Under the pieces are notes generated by a model. That model saw nothing but the letters and a program-made list of their open reading frames with translations. It had not been told where the DNA came from and did not search any database. 64,000 nt of DNA from Scleroderma bovista (lineage: Eukaryota; Basidiomycota; Agaricomycetes; Boletales; Sclerodermataceae), in contig JAYMGJ010000388.1 in the NCBI GenBank assembly GCA_037178675.1, forward strand, positions 1-64,000, given 5' to 3'. Made by a program: the position numbers and the translations under genes. Within the stretch, counting starts at the first letter, position 1, and every line of letters starts with the position of its first letter. Positions 12,648-24,852 of the stretch are shown in pieces.

Positions 12648-13827
12648 GAATAGGTGGAACAAAATGTAGCCAGGGATTGGGAACCATGATCGGAGCTGAT
12701 CGACCTCCATCGGCGCTGAAATCGATCGTTGCGTACACGAATGTATATAGATCTGAGAGGCCATCCCCGTCCAGCGTCCTCCAAACAAAGTGGGTCAGTA
12801 AAATAACCTTCAGCGATAAGACATAAAATTTATCGCAACTCGGAAGACCTCCGTATATTTAGGTTGTGGGGCGATAAGGGTTTATGTGATTTTCTGCATC
12901 ACATCCAGTTAACTTTGCCCCATCTCTTCCTCAGGGAAAGTTTCGGAAGAACTTTAAAGGTACGGTTCTGCCAGATCCCGCAACTGCCGCAGTCACCCAA
13001 TTTCCCCGCAGGGACCAGTTAATGGCAGGAACCGTGTCTGTGCCCTGTGGCACCCCCTATACTGATGACCGACATCGCGGACCCGAATCGCGACATCACT
13101 CACGACTAAGACCACTGAATCAGAGAATCAGAGAGCACGTGGATACCTGATGGCCACACTATATCCGAGCCTAACACTAGCAGGTACTACTAACCAGCCA
13201 AGAAAAGGTCCGGTGCATAAGCGATACTGCGTGCCAAATGGCGTATGGTGGTAAACGCTACCGCTAATCTGAAAAGGCGCGGAGTCCATGATATGGGGTA
13301 GCCGATACAGACTGGTGCCAGTGAGAAGAAGTGCTAGGGTCAGTGGACAAAATAACATGCTGATCTGTATGAACCATGTCGTCCAAATGGAAGAAAGTGA
13401 GCAAAAAAAAAAAACAAAGAGAGTGATCAGTGATAAGTGGACATTGTGGTAACGATACATCGCTGTAAGATAACAGTTTAGATCGGAATGAAGTGATCAA
13501 TCATGGCATAACCCTGCCCTGTGCGATATCGCTCTACGGCTATCTTGCAGGGTGACATGACTGTAGTGACAGCTGTCCCCAGAAAGGAATGCTGGAAAAC
13601 GGTCAGAAATATTAACATGATCTCAACAGATCACGCGCTCTGCTAGCATGGCCTTTTGCGACCTGTTGTGGTCACACTAATTAGTATAATATAAACACAG
13701 AGATGATCACTTACAAGTAGATTGGCAGTTTTGTAGGTTGAACTATACATGTGATTGATCCCTTTCTGTTCTAGCACACGTGAGTATCGATTGACCAACC
13801 CATGCTTGTCTGTCCAGGGTCAATGTG
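12648..13827. other. Convergent intergenic region of 1.2 kb
   Basis: Lies between the 3' ends of the SDR (plus) and the ACT protein (minus). The longest frame (13128-13460, minus) is hydrophobic only because of T-runs and has no ATG-led exon chain. I see no gene, repeat or RNA. Confidence 0.45.
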
Positions 13828-15497
13828 TCAGCGCTTACAATCAAATCGATTAATATCACACCAACCCAAACCGAACCGGCGCAAGTCGATCTGCAGGCAT
13901 TTGAGCGTTCCTCCCTCCTTTTCCTCCTCGTCCTCGTCGGAAGCTTCCGAATCATCAGAAGATCCACTCTCCAGTGCATCAAGATCCCCAGCACAGATGA
14001 GCATATGCCTCTCGCTTGGTGGAAATAGTGCGGCAAGGACAGACACATCCGTAGTCAGGGAGGATCCTTCTGAGGTTCGTGTGAAACTGAAGAAGGGAAC
14101 GGTGGCTGGTTGCCTGGCGGGGGTCGAACCGTTCAGCTGTAGACATGTCGATTTCGAGGATCCCCGCGTCGGTTTTGAGTCGAAGGAGAAAAGGGGTGAT
14201 GGCGATACGACACGCTTTGTGGTTGGCTTGAAAGATGGAGACATGGGTTGGACGGACTGCGAAAGGTCGGGGTACGAATGAGACGCTGAAGAAGATAAGA
14301 ATCCTTCCGGAGGTTCATTTCCAGCGGGGGAATGCGAAAAGTATCCATCGTCAGCTTCATCACTGGCAGAAGATAGAGTGGTGTCAGTCGAATATGAACC
14401 TGCCCGACTACGCAGCAAGAAATCGGGGATTTGGACCGTTTCAGAATCTTTGACAGAGGGTATATTGGCTACACCGTTGGAACCGTAAAAATAAGCGTTT
14501 GGTCGGTGAGGACGAAATTTTAGGGGTATTAGGTCAGGAAAGGCGACAAGTTTTACAATTTTTAGAGCCCAGTTGTCCATGCTTTCGTCACACAAACCAA
14601 CACAAGCAAGGTCTGTGGATAGGATAGAAACATCGGTCAACGAAGGGGAATGGGATTTCGTGCGCGAAGGTCGATGGGATGCTTGATGCTTAGAAACGTA
14701 ATTTTGAGAGAATGGGGGTCGGTCAGCAGACGCATCCACGGACCGTGTCAAGACGGCGCCTGACTCGAGGCTGAACTCGTGGCCCAACTCGTGGGCATTC
14801 ATTTCGTATACCAGGGTTGGGGAAATAAGAGGGGAAGTGATTCTCGTAGGCGAGTGTTCTGCGTCGGAAGAGTAAAGGTCAAAGCCGAAAGCTCTGAGAA
14901 GAGTCATGACCTGGTGCAATCTGGACTCCTTGACCTACGAAATCAACGTAAGCAAGAAGGCGAGACTCGGAACCGATAGGACGTGGGCGTACAAAGATAA
15001 AATCACTCATGTAAGAAGACTGGTAGAGGATGGAGATGCCTGCGGCCGCCAGAGGTGCAGACAGCTCATGCACACGAGCCCCTGAGTTATCTGGAAGAGA
15101 GGGGCTGAGAGGGAGGGCAAAGGGCACGAAACCACGAGTACATACCCAGCTGGTCTGAATGGGAGTCTATCTGGAGTACGTTCCAGTGTTCGCATGTGAT
15201 CTCGACCTGGTCGCAGTCATATGCGACGGAACGTTTTCGTCCAGAGCCTGAGCCCGAGCGAGAGCGGTGAGCGCGACGGTCTTGACGGGCTATGAGGTCC
15301 AGGTCAAGGATGGTGTGGTGTTCGGCGAAAAGGGTGAGTTCTATCTCATTGCAGGTAACATTGAAGAAGGTAGGATTTGGCTGTAAAATTTGCCTCAGGA
15401 TTGGGTGAGTGAGCTGGGGTAGACGAGAGCGAGGGATATGTACGAGGGAGAGGGACACAGGGAGGAGGGTGATGGTGACATTGGATGGTCGTGCCAT
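13828..15497 (-). CDS. ACT-domain protein related to CASTOR arginine sensors
   Basis: Three exons, 15497-15146, 15090-14993 and 14934-13828, join with matching phases to give 518 residues. The block after the first intron (DNSGARVHELSAPLAAAG, then ISILYQSSYMSDFIFV) matches the ligand-binding ACT repeat of animal CASTOR1/2, in which a similar SGA...PLA...SxYxxDFILV stretch contacts arginine. A second related block lies near residue 260 (ISILSTDLACVGLCD by analogy, then DNWALKIVKLVAFPDLIPL). The rest of the C-terminal half is a long Ser/Pro-rich disordered insertion and an acidic tract. In animals CASTOR binds GATOR2 and relieves TORC1 inhibition when arginine is present. That this fungal protein senses arginine or acts on TORC1 is inference only. 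Confidence 0.75.
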
Positions 15498-15800
15498 GGA
15501 GAGACTGGGAGTCGGCCTGACCCATTATTAAATGCTAATTATATGTTTTTTTTTCGACAGATCTTGTCGAGATGAGATCAAATCCGACCACCCGATATGA
15601 ATCCATTTACGGCCGACCTTATCAGGGCATCCCTGCTTACGTCATGTATACCTCGGGTATCCGCACCGACAAGCACAAAGTTCAGGGGAAATACAGAAGA
15701 ATTACATCCAGTTGTCCAGTAGCAGAATATTCTCCACAAGTGAATGGCAGCACAACAACAGCAATAAATAATAAATACCAATCCTTTGAATAGAATACCA
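15498..15800. other. Short intergenic region
   Basis: About 300 bases upstream of the ACT gene start and downstream of the next minus-strand gene. It contains a T-run (15546-15553). No gene is visible. Confidence 0.45.
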
Positions 15801-16997
15801 TCATGATCGCTGGCGTGCTCGGTGTGATCGGACCCCAGTACTCAGCGAGTTCTTCTTGGAGACCGTTGACGTCACAGGGTAGGGCTGTGGGCGTCGAGTC
15901 GAAGGCCGACGACGTAACTGGTACCGACCAGGTGACGATGCCATAGAAGGGGTATTTCCGACACGTCTCGTGCAGCGACGCTTGCGCGGTGTGCTTGTCG
16001 GCTGGCTTTCGACAAACAGGTCTTCTGGCACAGAAAATGCCAGTCCGGGTGCAGGTGGCTGTGGCTGTGGCGAGGATGTGGGGAGAAATGATGGTGGCAG
16101 AGGCTGTGGTGACAAGTCACAAGACAAAGCGTCAGGCATGGGTGTCTGTGAGGCACTTAGGATGGTTGCATCATCTGCAACGAGTTTCATTGGACTCGGT
16201 GTCTGTACAAGCTCTGATTCTTGCGATGCCTCTTGAGAAAACGAGGGCGATAGTGGAGAGGTGAGAGGGCTGACCCGCAGACCCTCTGGGGGCGTGGCTG
16301 ATCGAACAAACGTCCGGATGACTGGCCTGATCAGCGCGTGCATCGTTCTAAACGATACCTGCTCCAGTGCCTGTGCATAATCGAGCGACTCCTTATCCAG
16401 AGGCTCAGTGGCTTTGCGTTCTAGTCTTTGCGAATTCGGTTTGGCTGATCGAGACGAGGATTCTCCTTGCTGACTGCTCTCGTCATCCCACCCCCTCACA
16501 TTGCATTTCCTCGGCAAGGGCTCAGGTTGAACTTGGCGTGGTATCCGTGGCACGGGGATGATCGGGGGGAGTGTGTTCTCATAGGCAAAATCCCGCACTT
16601 TGATGCCTAGTGACGCCAGATACTCAGGCGAGGGTTGCTGCGACAAGGGTACCCGCAACTGCTTTGGGATCGAGGGCTCCTGTGAGCTCTCTTCCATGCC
16701 CACCATCACTTGCTCTTCATGCGCATGTATCTTTGTAAACGACGACACAGGATGGTACCCTTGAGGCTCCGCAATGCTTCGAATCAGACGCATATCTTCA
16801 CTCACATGTGGCATCGAAAGGGGTGGTTGTGAGCGATCGTGGTCATCACACTCTACACCTGGCTGTCCATCGTGGTCTCGGTTTGTCTTGCTGGGGCCAT
16901 GTCTGTCGACCACGACCAGCCGCTGTGCCCCTCTTTCCCCCCAATCATCCTGCCCACCCATCGTGCTTGCACCAAGGGACGATCTCACACTGACCAT
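15801..16997 (-). CDS. Disordered hypothetical protein, 398 residues
   Basis: A single open exon of 398 codons from an ATG at 16997. The protein is rich in Ser, Pro, Arg and Gln and mostly disordered. One more ordered patch sits in the middle (SLGIKVRDFAYE, then LDYAQALEQVSFRTMHALIR), followed by basic clusters such as TPRKRRCTRR and YQLRRRPSTRR near the C-terminus that could act as nuclear localisation signals. The length of the intact frame, in a genome where genes usually carry introns every few hundred bases, supports a real gene. No family recognised. It is divergent from the PP2C gene, with about 160 bases between starts. Confidence 0.6.
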   Translation of the reverse strand: MVSVRSSLGASTMGGQDDWGERGAQRLVVVDRHGPSKTNRDHDGQPGVECDDHDRSQPPLSMPHVSEDMRLIRSIAEPQGYHPVSSFTKIHAHEEQVMVGMEESSQEPSIPKQLRVPLSQQPSPEYLASLGIKVRDFAYENTLPPIIPVPRIPRQVQPEPLPRKCNVRGWDDESSQQGESSSRSAKPNSQRLERKATEPLDKESLDYAQALEQVSFRTMHALIRPVIRTFVRSATPPEGLRVSPLTSPLSPSFSQEASQESELVQTPSPMKLVADDATILSASQTPMPDALSCDLSPQPLPPSFLPTSSPQPQPPAPGLAFSVPEDLFVESQPTSTPRKRRCTRRVGNTPSMASSPGRYQLRRRPSTRRPQPYPVTSTVSKKNSLSTGVRSHRARQRS

Positions 16998-17156
16998 GTT
17001 GTAATCACCCGTCTTGCCACAGAGAAGTCGTAGGAGGAAGCAGGTGGCAGCAGTCGTACGTTGTGGTTGCAGTCCAAGTCACCGTGACCAATCAGGCAAC
17101 GACAATGACATGCGCTGGTCACACGGTCACCCGTCACGACGCGTCCACTTCTTGTC

Positions 17157-18964
17157 ATGCTTCGTCGATTCTGGAAACCAGTCGCCGCGACGACGCTGTT
17201 CATCGGTACACCGGGTTACTTGTACTATCACTACTACTCCAAAAAACGAAGAGACAATACAGTCCAAGTCCCCGTCCGCATTCGCGGTGAGGACGGCCAG
17301 CCCGTCATGACCACCCGCATGTTCCCCCTCCTCTCCCAGTCCACGGTTGACGAGCGTCTCAGGGAGCACGCCAAAGAGGACATTGTACACAGAGGCGGGA
17401 CACACTGGCGTATTAACACCGCCTCGGTCGCGGCCAATGAGCCCATCGAGGACGCACATGGACAAGCAATTGTTGCACGTGATGCAAATGACCCACTGGC
17501 TCCTGGGGACTGGCTGTTCTTCGCCGTCATGGATGGTCATGCAGGACCGCATACATCCCGGCTATTATCCAAGACCCTAATAAATGCAGTCATGTTGGAA
17601 TTATCCAGTCTCGTAAATGGCACCAAAAGCACCAGTTGGTTCTCGACTCCCAAGGTGCAGAGCCCTGACGCAGTGTCGCTTGCTATACAGAAGGCATTCA
17701 CGAAGCTTGACGACGAGCTCATAAACGCGCCACTCAAAGTCCTGGCTGGGAATATGGACAAGGAAGCTGTGGCGTCGCAAAGCATACCTGACTTGAGCAA
17801 GCATCCACTCGCACTCCCGATGATGCTCCCAGCGATTTCCGGTATGTGTCGACCTTGCTTCAAGTTCACTGATACTTATGCACGCACAGGAAGTTGTGCT
17901 TTAATGGCCGTAATTGACACTGCGCAACACGACATACACATCGCTTGCTCAGGGGACAGCCGTGCAGTGGCGGGTGTCTGGGAGGACGATGAGAACGGTG
18001 GGGGGTCCTGGAGAGTTGAGGTTCTCAGCGAAGACCAAACCGGTCGTAATCCTAGTGAACACAAGAGGTACAGCATTTAATTACCCCCTCGCTGTTTGGA
18101 ACCATTGACAAATATGTACTGCATGTAGAATGCAGTCAGAACATCCACCTGATGAAGCAGAAAACGTAATTGTTAGAGGCCGCGTCCTTGGCGGCCTCGA
18201 ACCTACGCGGGCTTTTGGGGACGCCCGCTACAAATGGCCTCGTGAACTCCAAGAGGCGTAAGTGGTTTCTATAACCTGACCTTTACATGATGTGAAATCT
18301 TTCAAGTTTGAACACAGCATTCCTCGTCGGAAATAACCTACCCCTCCGTCCAGCCCCCGCTTTCCTTAAAACACCTCCCTACGTAACTGCAACACCAGTT
18401 GTCACTCATCGTAAGCTCACATTCGAAGACTTTTCCAATGACACCAGTTCCGCACCCCCCACGCAGCTCAAGCCACCACGCTTTCTGGTCCTCGCGACGG
18501 ACGGATTGTGGGACAAGTTGACTTCGGAAGAAGTCGTTGCCCTCGTCGGAGGCGCACTTCAGGGTCTCAGCGGAACCGTCCCCAAAAATGAACTCTCCGC
18601 CCTTGTCGCGACGACTCACGGAACGACATCCACTGTCGAAGGAAAGGAAAAGCATACCCTAAACGATACAGATAAGAAAGAAGATGGCTCGTGGTCGTTT
18701 GATGACGACAATTTGAGCGTCCATCTTATCCGAAATGCGTTCGGCGGAGGCGATCGACATGCGGTGAGGACACTCATGAGTATACCGTACCCTCATGCGC
18801 GACGCTATCGGGATGACACGACTGTGACTGTAGTGGTATGGGATGACAGTTCTGAGAGCCCAAAGGAGGACGCTACGGATAATGGGACAAGGGATAAAGG
18901 AAGGACTAACTATGAAGCAGAACACAAGCTCACAGATAACTCAGGCGTCAAAGCCAAGCTATAG
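17157..18964 (+). CDS. Mitochondrial PP2C phosphatase, pyruvate dehydrogenase phosphatase-like
   Basis: Metal-dependent Ser/Thr phosphatase of the PDP/Ptc5 type, expected to dephosphorylate the E1 subunit of pyruvate dehydrogenase in mitochondria. The N-terminus (MLRRFWKPVAATTLF) is basic and amphipathic and is followed by a hydrophobic stretch, as in imported inner-membrane proteins. PP2C motifs appear in order: NEPIEDAH, FFAVMDGHAG, CALMAVID, IACSGDSRAV, the PDP-type GGLEPTRAFGDARYKWP, VLATDGLWD and RYRDDTTVTVVVWD. The metal-binding Asp residues in VMDGH, ATDG and RDDTT are all present. Exons 17157-17841, 17890-18067, 18129-18257 and 18307-18964 join in phase to give 549 residues. Confidence 0.92.
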
Positions 18965-19134
18965 GTATGGTATGGATGACATTGGTAACACATTTGTAGC
19001 ATCATGTGAAGTGAATACTTCACATGTCCTGCTTGCAGTTATGCGAGCTCATAATGAAAGCTGGGTTTTGGAATTTGAAGTGTATAGACCGCAGTGCGTG
19101 GAACTATAGTTCGAAACTACACTACACTACAGCT

Positions 19135-21656
19135 TTACATTATCATCCGTTTCTTCATCGTGTACTTTTTCTTATGAAAAAGCGTGTTATTGCCCACGAC
19201 GCGGTTGTAGGGATTCACGGCTCCACCACCGAATGACTTTCTACGAAAAGTATGGTGAGGACTGTGTGAATGATTGTGATGGTGACCGTGTCCTTGTTTA
19301 GATGTAAATATTGAGGGAGGTGATTCCGAATATCGTTTTGTCCCAGAGGACGGACGTCCCTCATCGCCATCATCGTCGTCTGTGTCGCTATCCGGCGGCT
19401 TACGCTTCTTGTCGTTAAGCTGACTATTATGAGAATTATACGCTGGCGTGGATGTTGGGGTGGCATAGAAACTACTAGGGGTGATACCGTTGAATGGAGG
19501 GGTATTGGTTGCGGTCGAAGCAGTCGAAGCGTCGGAGGTGGCTTCAGAGGGTAACGAGGATGTGGGTGGTTGGGTCGCTGTGGGACTATCAGTGGGCGTA
19601 TCGGAGTCTGTTGGTCTCAGTTCCGTAGGGCTGTCCGTGCTGTCGTCATCCCCATACAAGGCAAGGCTAGAGAGAGCATCACTAGACTTGGTCGCAGCTG
19701 CGATTTTCTTTTGAAGGCTAACAGCCTGTGGATCTGGAGCAGTTTTTGACGATAACGAAGGACAGGTATCACTGTTGGGTATAGGAGACGGAAGCAGGGG
19801 ACCAATGAATGGCCGATCCACCTTGACACCGACGTCTTCGTCGTCATCCACAACCTTTCGCTTCTTCATACTCCCTACGATGCTCGATTTAGCGCTCGGT
19901 ATCGCGCTCCCTATCGTCTCGGTGCTGCGAACGGCAGCATCCAGGGATTGGCCTTTGTCCTTCATATAGAACAAGATGTATGCACTCTTCATATCCACAG
20001 GTGGTCTGTGCTGCAGCGAGACCACCTCATCATTCATCTCATACCATCGTCCGTTCGCAGCCTTCACGTGGGCGAAGTAGTGCCCTGAGTTTGGTCCGCC
20101 ACCAGCGTGCGAGATAATGCCGTAAAGGCGATACGACGGACCGTATTGACCCTCGCTCATTACAGGTTGGAGAGACAAGCGCTCGTCATAGTGCACGAAA
20201 TGGCCAATCTTGCGACCGAGTGGAGAAAACCTCTTCAGATGCACTGTCAGTACCGCAGGAGCATCATGGACCGTAAACTGTTTCTCGGCAACCACAGGCT
20301 TCTTACACCTGTCCAAGCAGTAGGTCAGGTGATCGATCAACCCACCGATGCAGCAAAGAACTCACTTTTCGCACTTGTACTTGTCCGCACCCCTCAGATA
20401 GTCCACAGAAACAAACTTCTTGAACGCCTCTTTCAAGGTACTTGAGCCATAGATGTCCAGGCTGATATCCAACATGCTGTCAAAGGTGTCGCTGTGGTGA
20501 TTGCACTCGCGACATGTCACTCGAGAGCGTAGGCGCCCGCCAAAGATCTTGTGCACCCATGTTGTCTTCTCCAATTCGTGGTCAATTTTCCTATCATGGC
20601 AGGTTAAGAATCATCATAGAATGGAGATCCAATACGTACTGTGGATACCCGGCTAGACACGACCTTTGCAAAGCGTCTATGGCGTACCGAAGGAATTCAT
20701 GCGAGTCTTCTTGCCTACCCCTGCGCAAGTGTTTTGCAATCACTGGTACATAGTAGTTATCAGAGGACATGCTAGCGCAAAACCATCGGGCTAAAGGCTC
20801 ACAATGCAATTTCGACGTGATGAGATAAGGAGTGAACGGGCGTGACTTTGGATGCGAATCCATCATTACCTGCCTGAAACTGCAGGCCATACAGAATCCG
20901 TTGTTCTTCACTCTGCCTGGCGATTGTACGTTGTCAGACTACTGACGAGTCTTTCAGGAAAACTGGTGCAATACTAACATGGATCAGATTGAGAATGGGC
21001 GTGTAGAACGCGAAGAAGAGGAGGGGTATGCAATAGACATTGTAGTGCGCTGTTGAGAAAACACGTGTTGCCTATGTTATGGAGACCATTGCCAATGGTG
21101 CAGCCAGCAGGCCACGTTAAATCAAGCACACCATTGTACAGGTGTCGCTTCATCGCGCCGGACGCGGAGGTTTGCGGTGGTTTTTGCGGAGTGGCATGGG
21201 TCGCAGCAAGCGTCTTTCCTAGTTCCCGATGCTGTATTCCCTCAGAACATATGGGCGATAAAATATTCGGCAGTACAAACCTTATTAGCCTTGGGCGAGC
21301 CGTTGATAGGTTCATACTTATCTTCAGGGACAGCCAGGGTGCCAGTCGACGACCCCTCGATGAATTCTATCGGAGGGGGTAATAGGCTGTTGAATGCATC
21401 GACGTCTTTTGTAGGGCGAAGTTGGGAGTGATCGTCAGATGTAAGCTGGGTGGGAAATGGCTGGGCAGGATACAGGGGAGATGCAAGCATACTGGTGCTG
21501 TCTTTCGAGTATAGCCGATGCTGGACCAAGAGAGCTTTTCCTCCCAGAAAAGCTCGGCGGGCAACACGGCGAGAAGAGCCAAAGACTGGGCTAAGCGCCA
21601 AGAACTTTGTCCAGCAAATTGACTTTGTAAGCACACCAAATTGATAAGTACTGCAT
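19135..21656 (-). CDS. Ubiquitin-specific protease, USP36/Ubp-like
   Basis: Cysteine deubiquitinase. The start is an ATG at 21656; a short first exon (MQYLSI) joins across 21591-21636 to [17 protein letters not shown]. The catalytic Cys box reads [19 protein letters not shown]; later come [16 protein letters not shown], the zinc-ribbon-like pairs CREC and [14 protein letters not shown] and the His box [13 protein letters not shown] with WYEMNDE, so Cys, His and Asp/Asn are all present. About 400 residues of Ser/Thr/Asp-rich tail follow, ending in a basic patch ([11 protein letters not shown]), as in nucleolar USP36/Dot4 relatives. About eight exons; those I followed are in phase. Convergent with the PP2C gene, 170 bases apart. 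Confidence 0.92.
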
Positions 21657-21891
21657 CAAGGACTCCGTGTATGTTTCGTGAATACAGCAAATAACTGACG
21701 GACAAATACACAAAATTACGTGTCTCAGAGGGTATGAACGGGTAAGTAGGGGTAATGCGCATAGTATACGTCATAAAAATCGCATGAATGTGATCATAAA
21801 GTACTGTTCGAGGTTACAAAGTAGTGGACCAAAAATAGCAATCGAGGGAGAAGCAAACAGCAGGGTATATCTATGATCCAGGATTCCAGCG

Positions 21892-23098
21892 TCACTGTGT
21901 ACCGAAGAAGAAGAAGTTCTGAGACGTGTGGTTCGGTGGAAGGTCAGAATGATCTAAGAACTTCGGGAAATCCAAAGACGAACACGACGATAATGGCGAA
22001 GACGTCTGCGAGCGGGTGAACGTGCTGTCCTTGTCCGAGGATGCGTCAAGGGTAGGAATGCCGAATGGTGATGGAAAAAGAGGGCAGTCTACCCAAGGAA
22101 AAGAAGCACCATTTCCGTGCTCAAATTGTCCGGAAACGTCACCAAAGAAGACTTCGTGGGGGTACATCGTAGCAAGGGAAGCCGACAAGTTAGCCTGATC
22201 CAACGGCGGGTATCGTGTGGACAGGCTGTAACCTGAGGAGGGGGGATTCAAAGAGCTACTGCTCGCCGATGAAAACCCAGACCCGAGTATGGAACTGGGA
22301 TCCAGAAGTGAAGAACACGAGGGTAGAGGGCTATCAGTACCTTTGGCACGGTCAAATACAAAATACAATTGAAAAGAGTATGTCAATGACTTACTACTCA
22401 AAGATATAGAGGATTCCCTCTCTTGGGAGTGAGGTGCTTCACTTGGGATGTGGGGAGGCAATGCACCGTCTGGTATTGATGTAGAGCCCGACGCGATGAC
22501 GTTTATATCAAGCTTACGAGGATCTATCCCATGTTTTTGTAGATGCTTTACGAAGGCAGAACGACGCTTGATCCTGGGTACTACATGGATGTCAAGCTTA
22601 CTTTGGACTAGACTGGCACCTACCGCGTTCCGCATTCATCCAGTGGACATTTGTAAGCTCCCTCGCGACTATGTGTCTCCTTTCGATGGCGGGAACACGA
22701 GGAAGGATCGCCGAATGCCTTCCTGCAGGTACCGATCCCGCAAACGTATGGCTTCGCTTTTGTGCTGGAGGAATATTAAGCTCAAAAGGGTGGGTGTTAA
22801 GGGAAGGTTTCGCACTGAACATTCAAGTGTGTCTTGAGACCAGAGAATTGCGCGAAGCCCTTTCCGCAAGTAGGACAGACATGAGGTCTAGACAATGGAT
22901 CACTTCGTTTACATTGAGCGACATAGGCGCGACTCACTTGATGCCAGTATGAAGAAGTTGGTGACGGGTCAAGTCACCTTTACGAGTAAAGGTCTTTGAG
23001 CAAGTTATGCAGCTCCACTGGTAACGCACGAGTGGTGTGGTCGATCGACAATCAATGATGCGACATATAGGGTGAAGGAAAGGACTTACGAGCGTCAT
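21892..23098 (-). CDS. C2H2 zinc-finger transcription factor, four fingers
   Basis: Four C2H2 fingers emerge only after splicing. Finger 1: WSCITCSKTF then HQLLH. Finger 2: HVCPTCGKGF then HLNVH, whose last His codon is split by an intron. Finger 3: YVCGIGTCRKAF then HRKETH. Finger 4: YKCPLDECGTR (split by an intron) then HLQKH. The first exon is tiny (ATG ACG CTC at 23098) and finger 1 begins directly after it. The remaining 200 residues are Ser/Pro-rich and probably hold activation sequence; another intron there removes 54 bases. Nuclear DNA binding is expected, target genes unknown. The N-terminus, starting straight at a finger, could be incomplete if an upstream exon exists. Confidence 0.85.
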
Positions 23099-23800
23099 TA
23101 TGAAATGGAGCCACGTAGAAATCAAAAATTAATGGTCTAATGACGAAGCCCAGCAACGTCGATTACGGGAAAGTATCAGAGAAAGAGAAAGAAGGTGGTG
23201 GGACGCTAGCACACCTAAAATATAAACACACCCCGTTAAAAAGGACAGGACAACCACTCGGAACGAGTATCATAAATTTCGAAATACCTTTTGTGGCGGC
23301 GTCATTGACGAGGCGCCCATTGTTCCGAGGGAGGTCTCGGAGTGGTTTAGAGAACACGTTGACAACCAGGAGTACCCTGGAGAAAGGAAGAGTCGGAACA
23401 AAAAGGTACAGAGACCCTGTGAGCACAAAACAATAGCCCAGTAGCGACGTGACATATTAGCACTGTCTTCCGCATCTCCGCGAACGACACACACAAAATG
23501 TCTCACCTCGATCACACCTAATCGGTATGACGTCCACCAAGGCAGGGTGTGGGAATTGTGATAGAGTAGAGGGTTGTTGATGCAAACCAATAGCAGTCGC
23601 TTTTCATTCCAATTGTTGGTGTTTCCACCCAGGGCGCCTGGGTGTAACTACGAAGTTGCAACAGTTGGACTAGCGAACAAGTAAGCCAAATAAGAAGCCT
23701 GAGTAGGTGCTCGCAGTTGACAGATAAATATCCTGTGGGCATTATCTTCGTTGAATGCAGACGTCGACACTTTCGTACCTACAAGCAAATTGACATCTGA
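23099..23800. other. Upstream region of the C2H2 gene
   Basis: About 700 bases without a convincing gene. Frames on both strands between 23140 and 23742 overlap each other and lack motifs. It probably includes the promoter of the C2H2 gene. Confidence 0.4.
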
Positions 23801-24385
23801 ATGTCTGCTGAAGACGTCGTCGCAACGAGCTCAGAACCGGACAGCAGAGTGTCAGTACATTACGCTTGCCCAAATTATGAGATAAAGTGTCGTGCTAACC
23901 GCACCACAGAGAGTCGAGCAGATATGATGAGGCTCAGATGGGGTGTCGTCTCCCCGCTACAATCATTGAAAACCGAGGACCAGCCGATCAGCCGTACTTC
24001 TGGAACAAAGCAAATCGCCGCTAGTCCGTTCTTTCGGGTAAATGTTCATCCCATAGTAGGTATGGTGGACCTCACAGTAGGCAATAAGGTCCAAGTCAAG
24101 CGCGGAGGTTGCCACTGTTCAGGGGGGGGGCCGGTATATGCCGAAGAAGACCCCATTGATCCAAGACAATGCACAAATGTGCATTGCTTTCTGGGTCCAT
24201 GCCAAGATGCCATCATTCACGTCGGAAACACAACCGGTAGTTGTGACAAGATAAGAAGTATAGTCAGCAAGTCCAAGTTTGTTCTCAGCCTGAACTTCCG
24301 ATTGCTTTCCTTCTCGGTACCAGTAAAGGGACCGTTGAATTCCATTTGCAACGTCAGCATTCTCGAAGAGTCAAGGACCTCTTAA
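23801..24385 (+). CDS. Orphan ORF of 194 codons, doubtful
   Basis: An uninterrupted ATG-led frame of 194 codons (MSAEDVVATSSEPDS at the start). The product has no signal peptide, no membrane segment and no motif I know; it contains eight or so cysteines in the second half (GGCHCSGGGP, CTNVHCFLGPC). A G-run lies at about 24122. Length is its only support. It may be a real orphan gene, part of a spliced gene, or chance. Confidence 0.25.
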   Translation: MSAEDVVATSSEPDSRVSVHYACPNYEIKCRANRTTESRADMMRLRWGVVSPLQSLKTEDQPISRTSGTKQIAASPFFRVNVHPIVGMVDLTVGNKVQVKRGGCHCSGGGPVYAEEDPIDPRQCTNVHCFLGPCQDAIIHVGNTTGSCDKIRSIVSKSKFVLSLNFRLLSFSVPVKGPLNSICNVSILEESRTS

Positions 24386-24852
24386 TAGGTCTGACTGAAA
24401 TATCGTGATCAAATATCGTCTGGATCATTTACCATGTTACTGGGTATGATGACCTACCGAAATGACTATCACTATCTGATCCCTTGTACGAAAGAGTCGG
24501 AACAGGATCAGCGAAGAAAGAGGGTATTACCAAGCTCATCGATGCGGCTCGTTCGCATGATTAGTAGGCAAGAACCAAAAGTGCGGAGTTAAGGGAAAGA
24601 AAGTATCTGTTAACCCAAATTGCGGAAATACCATGTTGCCGTCGAGCCAGCGTAGGAAGAGTTTGAGCAATAATATCAATTCGTACCAGTTCGGGCGTAG
24701 CTCGTATCGTTACCAGTTAAGATGTGGAGAAAAGATCCGGATGCTCGCAGACGTACGGATACTCAAGAGAACGCCATGACAGTCGAGCATCCCGAAGACC
24801 GCTACGAGCAGAAACACCTCATGACAATGTGCTACGTCGTTAAAGGGGTTTA
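24386..24852. other. Intergenic region, nothing seen
   Basis: About 470 bases downstream of the orphan ORF and of the prefoldin gene 3' end. No frame, repeat or RNA signal recognised. Confidence 0.45.

Noticed and set aside
13128..13460. Hydrophobic 110-codon minus frame that looks like a membrane protein
   Set aside because: Hydrophobicity comes from T-rich codons in an A/T-rich convergent region; no conserved residues and no splice partners.
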